From contig NZ_PPTG01000048.1 in NCBI RefSeq assembly GCF_002954245.1, positions 186,001 through 250,000 on the forward strand: DNA of 64,000 nucleotides. The letters run 5' to 3'. The notes below the pieces were generated by a model. The model was given only the letters and a program-made list of their open reading frames with translations. It searched no databases and had not been told where the DNA came from. Below, piece by piece: positions 8,322 to 16,832 of the stretch (position 1 is the first letter of the stretch; each line of letters opens with the position of its first letter). Made by a program: the position numbers and the translations under genes. The stretch comes from Cryobacterium aureum (GTDB lineage Bacteria > Actinomycetota > Actinomycetes > Actinomycetales > Microbacteriaceae).

Positions 8322-9197
8322 CTACTCGAGAACGATGGGCACGCGCAGCATGCCCTCCTGCGCCACGGTGGCCAGGAGCACGCCGTCGCGGTTGAAGATG
8401 CTGCCCGTGGCCAGGCCGCGACCGCCCTGCGCGCTGGGTGAATCCTGCACGTAGAGCAGCCATTCGTCGACCCGACCGAACCGGTGCCACCACATGGCGT
8501 GATCCAGGCTCGCCACCTTGAGACCGGGCGTCGCCCAGGCCACTCCGTGCCGGCGCAGGATCGGTTCCATGATCGAATAGTCGCTCGCGTAGGCCAGGGC
8601 CGCGCGGTGCAGATCGGGGTCGTCCGGCAACGGCAGGAACGTCTTCATCCACACGGCCTGACGCGAGGTGTGTTCACCGTTGACCTTGAGAAAGATCGGC
8701 GAGGGAACATGCCGCATGTCGAAGGGCCGCTCGCTCGCCCAGTAGCGCGCTACCGAGTGGTCGATGTGCGCAAGCGAAGCGGATGCCGTTGGGAGGCTTT
8801 CCGGATCGGGGATATCTGTGGGCATCTCCAGGTGATGCTCCAAACCCTCGTCGGCGTCCTGGAAGGAGGCGATCATCGACAGGATCGGCACGCCATCCTG
8901 ATAGCACTGGGTGCGGCGGGTGGAGAATGAGCGGCCGTCGTGAATGCGTTCCACCGAAAAGGTGATCGGTTGGTTGACATCGCCGGGGCGCAGAAAATAG
9001 CCGTGCATGGAGTGCACGTGGCGTTCGTCGGGCACTGTGCGCATCGCAGCGACGAGGGACTGGGCCAGCACCTGACCGCCGAACACGCGGCCGAGCGGCA
9101 TCCACTGCGACGGACCAGTGAAAATATCCTCGTTGGTCCGGGCACCGGTGTCGGTCAGATCGAGGACGGCCAAAAGGCTCTCCGTGGGCTTGTGCAT
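8322..9197 (-). CDS. tesB: Acyl-CoA thioesterase II
   Basis: A 291-residue double-hotdog enzyme that hydrolyses medium- and long-chain acyl-CoA. GRVFGGQVLAQSLVAA near residue 36 and HSMHGYFLRPGD near 65 are TesB hallmarks. In the second hotdog, SLDHAMWWHRF supplies the catalytic Asp, and ATGSIFNRDG with VAQEGM supplies the Ser/Thr and Gln. The ATG at 9197 is chosen because GAGGAGA lies 5 nt upstream; an open frame extends further but lacks similarity. It converges with the anti-sigma gene only 14 bp away and diverges from the gene at 9263. Confidence 0.93.
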   Translation of the reverse strand: MHKPTESLLAVLDLTDTGARTNEDIFTGPSQWMPLGRVFGGQVLAQSLVAAMRTVPDERHVHSMHGYFLRPGDVNQPITFSVERIHDGRSFSTRRTQCYQDGVPILSMIASFQDADEGLEHHLEMPTDIPDPESLPTASASLAHIDHSVARYWASERPFDMRHVPSPIFLKVNGEHTSRQAVWMKTFLPLPDDPDLHRAALAYASDYSIMEPILRRHGVAWATPGLKVASLDHAMWWHRFGRVDEWLLYVQDSPSAQGGRGLATGSIFNRDGVLLATVAQEGMLRVPIVLE

Positions 9198-9251
9198 GCT
9201 GTCTCCTCGGGCAAATTCGCGTTCGCGGCATGCGGTCGTGGCGCATCTTGG

Positions 9252-9257
9252 TAGTTT
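9252..9257 (+). promoter_or_regulatory. -10 element, leaderless type
   Basis: TAGTTT ends 5 nt before the ATG at 9263. There is no ribosome-binding sequence in the gap. Confidence 0.45.
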
Positions 9258-9262
9258 AGAAG

Positions 9263-9943
9263 ATGATGAGCCAGTCATTCACTCTTACCGATTCCCAGTC
9301 CCTCAGCGATCTGATCGTGTTTCTCTCACGATCCGGCCGCGTTCTCGACGGTTCCGTGCGCCTCATGGCGTCCGAAGGCGTTCTCGCGGTGTACACCGCC
9401 ATCTTCTATCCGCGCGGTCTGCTCGACGCGAGCCCGACCGTGCTCGGCCTGCGCACCTTCGCCCTGACCGAGCCGGTCGACCTCGACAAGGTTGTACCGG
9501 TGCGGTCGCTGCTGGAACGCCTCAAGCGCCTGGAATCCACGCCGCGCGACCTGAGCCTGCCGGTCATCGTGACCGTTCCGCTCGAGGTGAACACCGTAAC
9601 CTGGGCCGGTATCTCCCCGCCAAAGGGCGGCTGGGAACCACACGGCCAGACTCCGGCTTCGCACCTGGAAGCGGCCGCACGCGAAGGCATCGACGAGGTT
9701 GCCACTGCAGTGCCGGAGGGCACCGGAGAATTGATCGTGGAACGCGTGCGCTCCGAAGTCTGGGGCCGTCAGGTGGACGGACTCGAATTCGTACCGACCG
9801 GAGCCGGTTTCGCGGCGTTCAGCCTGGGCTTTCTCGCCGATGACGAGCCGGTGCAACTGTTCGAGTCTGGGCTGTGGACCCGCCTCAGCACGAGTCGCGG
9901 CCACGTTCTGGTGCGGCGCAAGCCGTGGACGCTCAAGGCCTGA
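9263..9943 (+). CDS. Conserved actinobacterial protein of unknown function
   Basis: A 226-residue soluble protein with no signal peptide or membrane segments. Visible blocks are LSDLIVFLSRSGRVLDGSVRL near residues 15-35, a long Leu/Val-rich middle, and PPKGGWEPHGQTPASHL near 119-135. The C-terminal third has EVWGRQVDGLEFVPTGAGFAA-type strands. I recognise this as a protein type common in Microbacteriaceae genomes but cannot name a domain or function. Two adjacent ATG codons could start it. The 3' end overlaps the convergent PucR-family gene by 11 bp. Confidence 0.8.
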   Translation: MMSQSFTLTDSQSLSDLIVFLSRSGRVLDGSVRLMASEGVLAVYTAIFYPRGLLDASPTVLGLRTFALTEPVDLDKVVPVRSLLERLKRLESTPRDLSLPVIVTVPLEVNTVTWAGISPPKGGWEPHGQTPASHLEAAAREGIDEVATAVPEGTGELIVERVRSEVWGRQVDGLEFVPTGAGFAAFSLGFLADDEPVQLFESGLWTRLSTSRGHVLVRRKPWTLKA

Positions 9944-11546
9944 CCGGTTCCACAACGGCAGCGTCGGTGGCGAGCAAGGCCGCCCAGACATCCGCGCGAG
10001 CCGGAAACGACCCCAGGTCGCGGGCGAGCAATTGCTCAGCCTGCTGAATGCGGGTGCGCACCGTGTGGCGGTGCACCCCGAGCTGCGCGGCGGCCTCACC
10101 GAAGTGTCCGTTGCACAGTAGCCACGCCCGCAGGGTAGCCAGCAACTCGGCGCTGTGTGCCTGATCGTGCGCCATCACCGGCGCGAGGGTGGCCAGGCCG
10201 ACCTCGCGGGCATCCGTTCTGGCCAGCAGCGCCAACACACCCTGCCGGGCGATAAGACTGAAATCGGTAACGCCCGGTGCGCTCTCCCGAGCCCTCGCGA
10301 GGGCCTGCTGGGCCTGATCGAGGGCACGGGGTAGTTGGCGGTAGGCGGTCGGCTCCGAGAGACCGGCGTGCAGCTCGAACAGCGCGCACAGCTGTGCGAG
10401 GATGCCGTGGGCCGCGCGGTCGAGACACAGCACCACGGTGTCGTTCTGCCGGGCGAAGAACAGCTGCCCGGGGGAATCGTCGACGCGCAGTTCCAGGTAC
10501 TCGGTGATCGCATCCCGGCGCACGGCCGGCACATCGACGACGGCGACCAGCACCGGTGGCTCCGGGAGTGCGCCCCACATCTGTTTGGAGATCTGGTTGA
10601 CCAGGGAGTGGTCACCAGCGAGCAGGGTGTTCAGCAGTCCGGAGCGCAGCAGGCCCTGGGCACGATCGAGAGCGTTGTTCTGCTCGAGGGCCAGGCCGGC
10701 CAAGGCAATCACGCTCGTCACGACCTCGGTGCTGGCCTGGTCGAGGGCGAGCGCGCCGCCCAGGGCAAGCACACCGCGCAGGTGGTCGTGACCGCCGAGT
10801 GTCTGCAGGGTGAGGGTCTCGCCGCCGGCGTCAACGGTGCTGCTGGAACGCTGGCCGTGGGCAAGCAGGCGCCGAGCTTCCTGCTGCACGGTGGCGAGCG
10901 CCTCGGGGGCTGTGGCGAACGTGGAGCGGGGAAACACCCGATCGAGGGTTCCGCTCGCGTCGAACAGAGCAACCCAGTGGCCGAGCTGGGCGGACAGCTC
11001 GGCGAGCGTGGCACTCAAGCCGTCTGGACGCAGCGCGGCGAGCGCAATGGCGCGCTGGGCCTTGAGCGCCCAGGTGGCGCGTGCATATCGATCCTCGGCC
11101 ACGAGGTCGCCGGCCGCCCGGGCCACGGCGATGAACGGGGTGCGATAGGGCACCTCGAATAACGGCAGCCCGAGCGCGCGGCAGGCAGCGATCAGCCCGT
11201 CCGGCGTGCCGTATTGAACGACTTCGGTGCCGAAGCCGAGCGCCGTGATGCCCAGGTCTCGCAGGCGCTGTACGTAGGGGCGGTAGTCGGCATCCGCCGC
11301 CGGGTAGCTGCCGAACTGGGTGCCGGTCGTCAGTAGTACCTGGTTGGCGGAGAGAAACGGTGTCGGATCGATCAGGTCGGAGCTGTGCACCCATTCGACC
11401 GTGCGGTCGAGCCGTGCCGCGCGCGCGATCGGGGCGGCAGCTGCCGGGCTGGACGTAGCCGGGTCGGGCGCGGTCTCGTCAGTGTCATCGAGGAGGGTGA
11501 GCCCCAGGTTCGGATCAGCAAGGAGCAGGTGCAGGGTGGGGAGCAT
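9933..11546 (-). CDS. PucR-family transcriptional regulator
   Basis: A 537-residue regulator with an N-terminal PucR ligand domain (about 1-155, including SANQVLLTTGTQFG) and a central GGDEF-like/CdaR region. The C-terminal PucR helix-turn-helix lies near residues 475-535 (RAWLLCNGHFGEAAAQLGVH, HTVRTRIQQAEQLL). Members often activate purine, GABA or amino-acid catabolism. It is divergent to gabT and probably controls the polyamine/GABA operon; the inducer is inferred, not shown. The ATG at 11546 is chosen because a TATAGT hexamer ends 6 nt upstream; the frame is open further 5' but crosses the promoter region. Confidence 0.88.
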   Translation of the reverse strand: MLPTLHLLLADPNLGLTLLDDTDETAPDPATSSPAAAAPIARAARLDRTVEWVHSSDLIDPTPFLSANQVLLTTGTQFGSYPAADADYRPYVQRLRDLGITALGFGTEVVQYGTPDGLIAACRALGLPLFEVPYRTPFIAVARAAGDLVAEDRYARATWALKAQRAIALAALRPDGLSATLAELSAQLGHWVALFDASGTLDRVFPRSTFATAPEALATVQQEARRLLAHGQRSSSTVDAGGETLTLQTLGGHDHLRGVLALGGALALDQASTEVVTSVIALAGLALEQNNALDRAQGLLRSGLLNTLLAGDHSLVNQISKQMWGALPEPPVLVAVVDVPAVRRDAITEYLELRVDDSPGQLFFARQNDTVVLCLDRAAHGILAQLCALFELHAGLSEPTAYRQLPRALDQAQQALARARESAPGVTDFSLIARQGVLALLARTDAREVGLATLAPVMAHDQAHSAELLATLRAWLLCNGHFGEAAAQLGVHRHTVRTRIQQAEQLLARDLGSFPARADVWAALLATDAAVVEPVRP

Positions 11547-11552
11547 GAGGCG

Positions 11553-11592
11553 ACTATACAGTTCGGCGAGGAATTGCGGCGCAACTATACAG
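11553..11592. promoter_or_regulatory. Paired ACTATACAG repeats between pucR-type gene and gabT
   Basis: ACTATACAG occurs at 11553-11561 and 11584-11592, 31 bp apart start to start, about three helical turns. On the minus strand the first copy holds the TATAGT -10 of the regulator gene. The spacing on one DNA face suggests an operator, probably for the PucR-family protein itself. Confidence 0.5.
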
Positions 11593-11684
11593 CTAGGAGA
11601 TAGTGCTGGCGCTCGGTTGTGCCTAGCATTGCCGGATTGGCACCGTGGTCGCGGTACCGCCCGTCGCATCGATCGGAAATTCTC

Positions 11685-13064
11685 ATGACACTCGTAGACA
11701 CTCCTCGCCCCACCAGCACACCGCTCGGTGGCCCCACGCTGGCCCAGGAACGCAGGCTGGTCACGAGCATCCCCGGGCCGAAGTCGCGACTCTTGAGCGA
11801 ACGCAAGGCCCAGGCGGTGTCTGCCGGAGTTGGCATCTCACTGCCCGTCTACGTGGTGGCGGCCGGTGGAGGCGTTCTCGTCGACGTCGACGGCAATTCA
11901 CTCATCGACCTCGGGTCGGGCATCGCCGTCACCGGTGTCGGCAACAGCGCGCCGCGCGTGGTCGAGGCCGTCGCCGCCCAGCTGGCCCAGTTCACCCACA
12001 CCTGCTTCACCGTGGCACCCTACGACTCCTACATCGAGGTGGCTGAAGCGCTGAACCGTCTCACCCCGGGTAATCACGCCAAGCGCAGCGTGCTGTTTAA
12101 CTCTGGCGCCGAAGCGGTGGAGAACGCCGTCAAGATCGCCCGCCACTTCACCGGCAAGCAGGCCATCGTGGCCTTCGACCACGCCTATCACGGCCGCACC
12201 AACCTGACCATGGGCCTGACCGCCAAGAACCAGCCGTACAAGAACGGCTTCGGCCCCTTCGCGCCCGAGGTCTATCGGGCACCAATGTCATACCCACTGC
12301 GTGACGGCGGTCTCGATGGCGTGACGGCGGCCACCCGGGCCATCTCGCAGATCGAGAAGCAGATCGGCGCGAGCAACCTCGCCGCGATCATCATCGAACC
12401 CATCCAGGGCGAGGGCGGCTTCATCGTTCCAGCACCGGGCTTTCTGGCCACCCTGCTGGCCTGGTGCCGCGCCAACGAGGTCGTCTTCATCGCCGACGAG
12501 ATCCAGACGGGTTTCGCCCGCACCGGACACATGTTCGCCTGTGAGTACGAGGGCATCGTGCCCGACCTGATCTGCACGGCCAAGGGCATTGCCGGCGGCC
12601 TGCCGCTGTCGGCCGTCACCGGCCGCGCCGACATCATGGACTCCCCGCAGGCCGGCGGCCTCGGCGGCACCTACGGCGGCAACCCGCTCGCCTGTGCTGC
12701 AGCGCTCGCCACCATCGACACCTATGAGGCCGAGCACTTGGTTGAGCGGGCCGCCGACATCGGCACGATCATGGGCGAGCGCCTCCGCGCGCTCGCCGCG
12801 GCCGACCCGCGCATCGGCGAGGTCCGCGGTCGCGGCGCCATGATGGCCATCGAACTCGTCGATCCCGCCACCGGGGAACCGGATGCCGCCCTGACCGGCC
12901 GCGTCATCGCCGCCTCCCACGCGCAGGGCGTCATCCTGCTCGGCTGCGGAACGTACGGCAACGTCATCCGCTTTCTGCCGCCGCTCAGCATTCCCGACGC
13001 CCTGCTGCTTGAGGGCCTGCAGGTTCTGGCCGAAGCCCTGGCTGCCGAATCGGCCGCAGCATGA
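11685..13064 (+). CDS. gabT: 4-aminobutyrate aminotransferase
   Basis: A 459-residue class III PLP aminotransferase that converts GABA and 2-oxoglutarate to succinate semialdehyde and glutamate. Family blocks include FNSGAEAVENAVKIAR, AYHGRTNLTMGLT, IIEPIQGEGGF and FIADEIQTGFARTG. The PLP lysine is in CTAKGIAGGLPLSAV near residue 299. The ATG is chosen as the first in-frame ATG giving the normal N-terminus; upstream sequence is promoter. The stop overlaps the next start as ATGA. Position between a PucR regulator and gabD supports the GABA substrate over ornithine or acetylornithine. Confidence 0.93.
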   Translation: MTLVDTPRPTSTPLGGPTLAQERRLVTSIPGPKSRLLSERKAQAVSAGVGISLPVYVVAAGGGVLVDVDGNSLIDLGSGIAVTGVGNSAPRVVEAVAAQLAQFTHTCFTVAPYDSYIEVAEALNRLTPGNHAKRSVLFNSGAEAVENAVKIARHFTGKQAIVAFDHAYHGRTNLTMGLTAKNQPYKNGFGPFAPEVYRAPMSYPLRDGGLDGVTAATRAISQIEKQIGASNLAAIIIEPIQGEGGFIVPAPGFLATLLAWCRANEVVFIADEIQTGFARTGHMFACEYEGIVPDLICTAKGIAGGLPLSAVTGRADIMDSPQAGGLGGTYGGNPLACAAALATIDTYEAEHLVERAADIGTIMGERLRALAAADPRIGEVRGRGAMMAIELVDPATGEPDAALTGRVIAASHAQGVILLGCGTYGNVIRFLPPLSIPDALLLEGLQVLAEALAAESAAA

Positions 13065-14548
13065 GCGCCGTCATCGAGGGCGCCGTGCGCCGTGCCGCCG
13101 AGGCAGCACTCCTGGCGCGAGTACCCGCCCAGCTCTACATCGACGGTCAGTGGGTGAACGGCACCGGGGAGTCAATCGTGGTGACCGACCCGGCGACCGG
13201 CCTGGTGCTGAAAACCATCCAGAACGCATCCGTCGCTGACGGCGCCCGCGCGCTCGATGCGGCCGTCGCTGCCGCGGACTCCTGGGCAGCAACCCCGGCC
13301 CGGGTACGCGCCGAGATTCTGCGCCGGGCCTTCGACCTGCTGCAGGAGCGTCGCGACGACTTTGCCACGCTCATGACGCTCGAAATGGGCAAACCCATCG
13401 CCGAAGCCAACGGTGAAGTGACCTACGGCGGCGAGTTTCTGCGCTGGTTCAGCGAAGAGGCCGTGCGCATCAACGGCCGGTATGGTGCCAACCCAGAGGG
13501 CACCGGCACCATGGTCGTCACCCACCGACCGGTTGGCCCGTGCTACCTGATCACGCCGTGGAACTTTCCGCTGGCCATGGCCACCCGCAAGATTGCCCCG
13601 GCGCTCGCCGCGGGCTGCACGGTTGTGGTGAAGCCCGCCGAACTGACACCGCTGACCACCCTGCTGTTCGTGCAGCTGCTTGCGGATGCCGGCGTGCCGG
13701 CCGGTGTCGTCAATGTCATTACGACCACCCGGTCGCAGGAGGTGTCGGCCCCGATCATCGCCGACCCGCGGCTGCGCAAGCTCAGCTTCACCGGGTCGAC
13801 CGTCGTCGGTCGGGCCTTGATCGCTCAGGCGGCCCAGAACGTACTGCGCACCTCGATGGAACTCGGCGGCAACGCCCCCTTCGTCGTGTTCGCCGACGCC
13901 GACCTCGAGAAGGCCGTCAACGGCGCCATGCTCGCGAAGTTCCGCAACACCGGCCAGGCCTGCACGGCGGCCAACCGGTTCATCGTGCACGCGTCGGTCG
14001 CCGAGGAATTCGGCCGCCGACTGACCGAGCGGGTGAACGCTCTCGTTCAGGGCCCAGGCATCGACCCCGCCGTGAACTTTGGACCCCTCGTAACCGAGAC
14101 AGCCGTCGATAACATTGACGCCCTCGTGCAGGATGCCCTCGCGCGCGGCGCCACGTTGCTCACCGGAGGCACCCGCCCCGACGGGCCCGGCTCGTTCTAC
14201 GCACCGACCGTGTTGACCGGCGTGAGCGCCGACAGTCGCATGGTGCGGGAAGAGATCTTCGGCCCGGTCGTCGGCATCACGACTTTCGAAACAGACGAAG
14301 AGGCCATTGAAATGGCAAATGACACCGAATATGGTCTGATCACCTACGTTTTTACCACTGATATCGAACGTTCACACCGTATGATCGACAGTATCGACAC
14401 CGGAATGATGGGCCTGAACACCGGCCTGGTCTCCAACGCCGCGGCACCGTTCGGCGGAGTCAAACAGTCCGGTCTCGGCCGTGAGGGTGGCCTGGAAGGC
14501 ATCAACGAATACCTCTCGACCAAGTACACCCTCATTCCCTCTTCTTGA
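13061..14548 (+). CDS. gabD: Succinate-semialdehyde dehydrogenase (NAD(P)+)
   Basis: A 495-residue aldehyde dehydrogenase that oxidises succinate semialdehyde to succinate for the TCA cycle. TPWNFPLAMATRKIAPALAA, FTGSTVVGR, the catalytic Glu (MELGGNAPF, about residue 267) and Cys (GQACTAANR, about 301) are all present, with EEIFGPVV near the C-terminus. Translation is coupled to gabT through an ATGA overlap. In this operon it could also oxidise 4-aminobutanal made by the downstream oxidase; no separate aminobutyraldehyde dehydrogenase is present, so one enzyme may do both steps. Confidence 0.93.
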   Translation: MSAVIEGAVRRAAEAALLARVPAQLYIDGQWVNGTGESIVVTDPATGLVLKTIQNASVADGARALDAAVAAADSWAATPARVRAEILRRAFDLLQERRDDFATLMTLEMGKPIAEANGEVTYGGEFLRWFSEEAVRINGRYGANPEGTGTMVVTHRPVGPCYLITPWNFPLAMATRKIAPALAAGCTVVVKPAELTPLTTLLFVQLLADAGVPAGVVNVITTTRSQEVSAPIIADPRLRKLSFTGSTVVGRALIAQAAQNVLRTSMELGGNAPFVVFADADLEKAVNGAMLAKFRNTGQACTAANRFIVHASVAEEFGRRLTERVNALVQGPGIDPAVNFGPLVTETAVDNIDALVQDALARGATLLTGGTRPDGPGSFYAPTVLTGVSADSRMVREEIFGPVVGITTFETDEEAIEMANDTEYGLITYVFTTDIERSHRMIDSIDTGMMGLNTGLVSNAAAPFGGVKQSGLGREGGLEGINEYLSTKYTLIPSS

Positions 14549-14571
14549 TCCCACCCAACACAGGAGCAACC

Positions 14572-15939
14572 ATGACCACGATTGATCGTGACGTCGTTAT
14601 TATCGGCGCCGGGGCATCCGGTCTCACCGCCGCCACCGCCCTGCAGAAAGCCGGCCTCAGTGTGGCCGTGCTGGAAGCCCGCGACCGCGTTGGCGGGCGC
14701 CTGTGGACCGACCAGATCGAGGGCGCCATGCTCGAGATCGGCGGCCAGTGGGTCTCGCCCGACCAGCTTGCCCTCAAGGACACGCTGGCCGAGCTGGGCC
14801 TCGCGACGTATCCGCGCTATCGGTCCGGGCGCAATATTTACATCAATGCTGCCGGCGTGGTTAGCCGGTTCGACGGTGACATCTTCCCGGTGCCGGCCGG
14901 CACCGAAGCCCAGATCGTCGGCTTGATCGAGAAACTCGATGCCCTCGTGGCCGAGATCAACCCGGATAGCCCGTGGGAGCATCCGCTCGCCAAGGAACTC
15001 GACGAGGTATCGTTCAGCCGCTGGCTGGAGACGCAGACTGACGACCAGGAAGCCCGCGACAACATCGGCATGTTCATTGCCGGGGCCATGCTCACCAAGC
15101 CGGCGCACGCCTTCTCGGCATTGCAGGCACTGCTCATGGCGGCCAGTGCCGGGTCATTTAGTAACCTCGTCGACGCTGACTTCATTCTCGACGAGCGTGT
15201 GGTCGGCGGGCTTCAGCAGGTGCCGCTGTTGCTGGCCGAGAAGCTCGGCGCTGACGTTTTTCTTGATTCACCGGTGCGCAGCCTGGCCTGGAACGACAGT
15301 GCTGTCACCGTCGTCGCCGACGGCATGACGGTGACCGCCCGCCACGCCATCGTGGCCGTTCCGCCGCCCCTGATCAGCCGCATCAGCTTCGAGCCGCCTT
15401 TGCCGCGACGCCAGCAACAGTTGCACCAGCACCTCTCCATGGGCTTCGTGATCAAGGTGCACGCCGTCTACGAGACCCCGTTCTGGCGTGCCGACGACCT
15501 CTCGGGCACCGCGTTCAGCCCGTATGAGCTCGTGCACGAGGCCTACGACAACACCAACTTCGAGGACCCGCGCGGCACCCTGGTGGGTTTCGTCTCCGAT
15601 GAAGAAGCGGATGCCGTTTTCGCGCTGACCGCAGACGAGCGCAAGAAGCGCATCCTGGAATCCCTGTCGCACTACTACGGTGAGCAGGCCCTGCACCCAG
15701 TCGTGTACTACGAGAGCGACTGGGGTTCCGAGGAATGGACCCGTGGCGCCTACGCCGCAAGCTTCGACATGGGCGGACTGGCCCGGTACGGCGCCGAATT
15801 GCGCAGCCCCGTTGGTCCGATCTCGTTCTCGTGCAGCGACATGGCCGGCAAGGGCTACCAGCACGTTGACGGTGCCATTCGGGTCGGTCAAGAGTCCGCT
15901 GCGGCGATCATCGCTTTGCGCGTCCGGGCCATCGCGTGA
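14572..15939 (+). CDS. puo: Flavin monoamine oxidase, putrescine-oxidase-like
   Basis: A 455-residue FAD amine oxidase. The dinucleotide-binding motif GAGASG is at residues 12-17, followed by VLEARDRVGGRLWTD. The C-terminal FAD motif region, HVDGAIRVGQESAAAI, is complete. The closest family by pattern is actinobacterial putrescine oxidase, which converts putrescine to 4-aminobutanal, ammonia and hydrogen peroxide. The order gabT-gabD-oxidase-permease supports this, though a tyramine-type substrate cannot be excluded. CAGGAGCAACC precedes the ATG. The stop overlaps the next start as GTGA. Confidence 0.85.
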   Translation: MTTIDRDVVIIGAGASGLTAATALQKAGLSVAVLEARDRVGGRLWTDQIEGAMLEIGGQWVSPDQLALKDTLAELGLATYPRYRSGRNIYINAAGVVSRFDGDIFPVPAGTEAQIVGLIEKLDALVAEINPDSPWEHPLAKELDEVSFSRWLETQTDDQEARDNIGMFIAGAMLTKPAHAFSALQALLMAASAGSFSNLVDADFILDERVVGGLQQVPLLLAEKLGADVFLDSPVRSLAWNDSAVTVVADGMTVTARHAIVAVPPPLISRISFEPPLPRRQQQLHQHLSMGFVIKVHAVYETPFWRADDLSGTAFSPYELVHEAYDNTNFEDPRGTLVGFVSDEEADAVFALTADERKKRILESLSHYYGEQALHPVVYYESDWGSEEWTRGAYAASFDMGGLARYGAELRSPVGPISFSCSDMAGKGYQHVDGAIRVGQESAAAIIALRVRAIA

Positions 15940-16826
15940 GGTTTCTGGTCGGTTATACCGCCACCCCGGCGGGCGCGGATGCCCTCGCCCTCGGTGTGCG
16001 CCTCGCCCGCGCGCCCGGCGCCGAACTCGACATCGTGCTCGTGCTCAACGCGGGGGAGCGCGCGACGCTCACCCCCACGGACCCCGGCTACGACCGACTG
16101 CTGCTCGAAACCGCCGAGGGTTGGCTGGCCGAAGCGCTGGCTCTGGTGCCCGCCGGTATTTACGTGCACACCCACCTCGAACACGCCGACTCCTTCACCC
16201 AGGGACCGCTCAAGTCGGCCGAACGGCTGCAGGCGAACCTGATCGTGGTCGGTGCTGCCACCCATGGACTGCTCGGGCGCTTCGCGATCGGCAGTGTCGC
16301 TGGCGGTCTGCTGCATTCCTCCCACGTTCCCGTCGCGTTGGCTCCGGAAGGCAGCCGCGTGATGGGCACCGACGAACCGATTGGCCGCGTCACCTGCGCG
16401 GTGGGTACCAAGCCGGGAGCTGACGGGCTGCTGACGGCCGGCATCCGCTTGGCGCGCACAGTGGATGCCCCGCTACGGCTGGTCTCCCTCGTCGCGATCG
16501 ACCGCCCCGGCGCCGACGCCCAGACCATCGAGCTGGCCGCCGACCATGCCCAGGCTGTGCTCGACTACGCCACCGAACACCTGATGGACGGGCTCGAGGT
16601 CACCGCGAGCGTCGCCTCCGGCGGCAGCATCGAGCATGCCGTGCGCGGCCTGCACTGGGACCCGGCCGAGGTCTGCATCGTCGGTTCCAGCCGGCTGGCG
16701 CAACCTCATCGCCTCTTTTTGGGTTCGATCGCGGCCAAAATGCTGCGTGAACTGCCGGTACCGCTCATCGTGGTGCCGCGAGATTTCACTGCGTTGCCTG
16801 ACTACACCGTGACGGTGGGGAAGTAA
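15936..16826 (+). CDS. Tandem universal stress protein
   Basis: A 296-residue protein with two UspA domains (about 1-145 and 150-290). Each ends with an ATP-binding style loop: VVGAATHGLLGRFAIGSVAG in the first and VGSSRLAQPHRLFLGSIAAK in the second. It is cytosolic, with no membrane segment. It sits between the amine oxidase and the permease and is coupled to the oxidase by a GTGA overlap, so it is an integral part of the operon. Usp proteins near permeases are common; a role in modulating transport is inference. Confidence 0.88.
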   Translation: MRFLVGYTATPAGADALALGVRLARAPGAELDIVLVLNAGERATLTPTDPGYDRLLLETAEGWLAEALALVPAGIYVHTHLEHADSFTQGPLKSAERLQANLIVVGAATHGLLGRFAIGSVAGGLLHSSHVPVALAPEGSRVMGTDEPIGRVTCAVGTKPGADGLLTAGIRLARTVDAPLRLVSLVAIDRPGADAQTIELAADHAQAVLDYATEHLMDGLEVTASVASGGSIEHAVRGLHWDPAEVCIVGSSRLAQPHRLFLGSIAAKMLRELPVPLIVVPRDFTALPDYTVTVGK

Positions 16827-16832
16827 AAAAAC

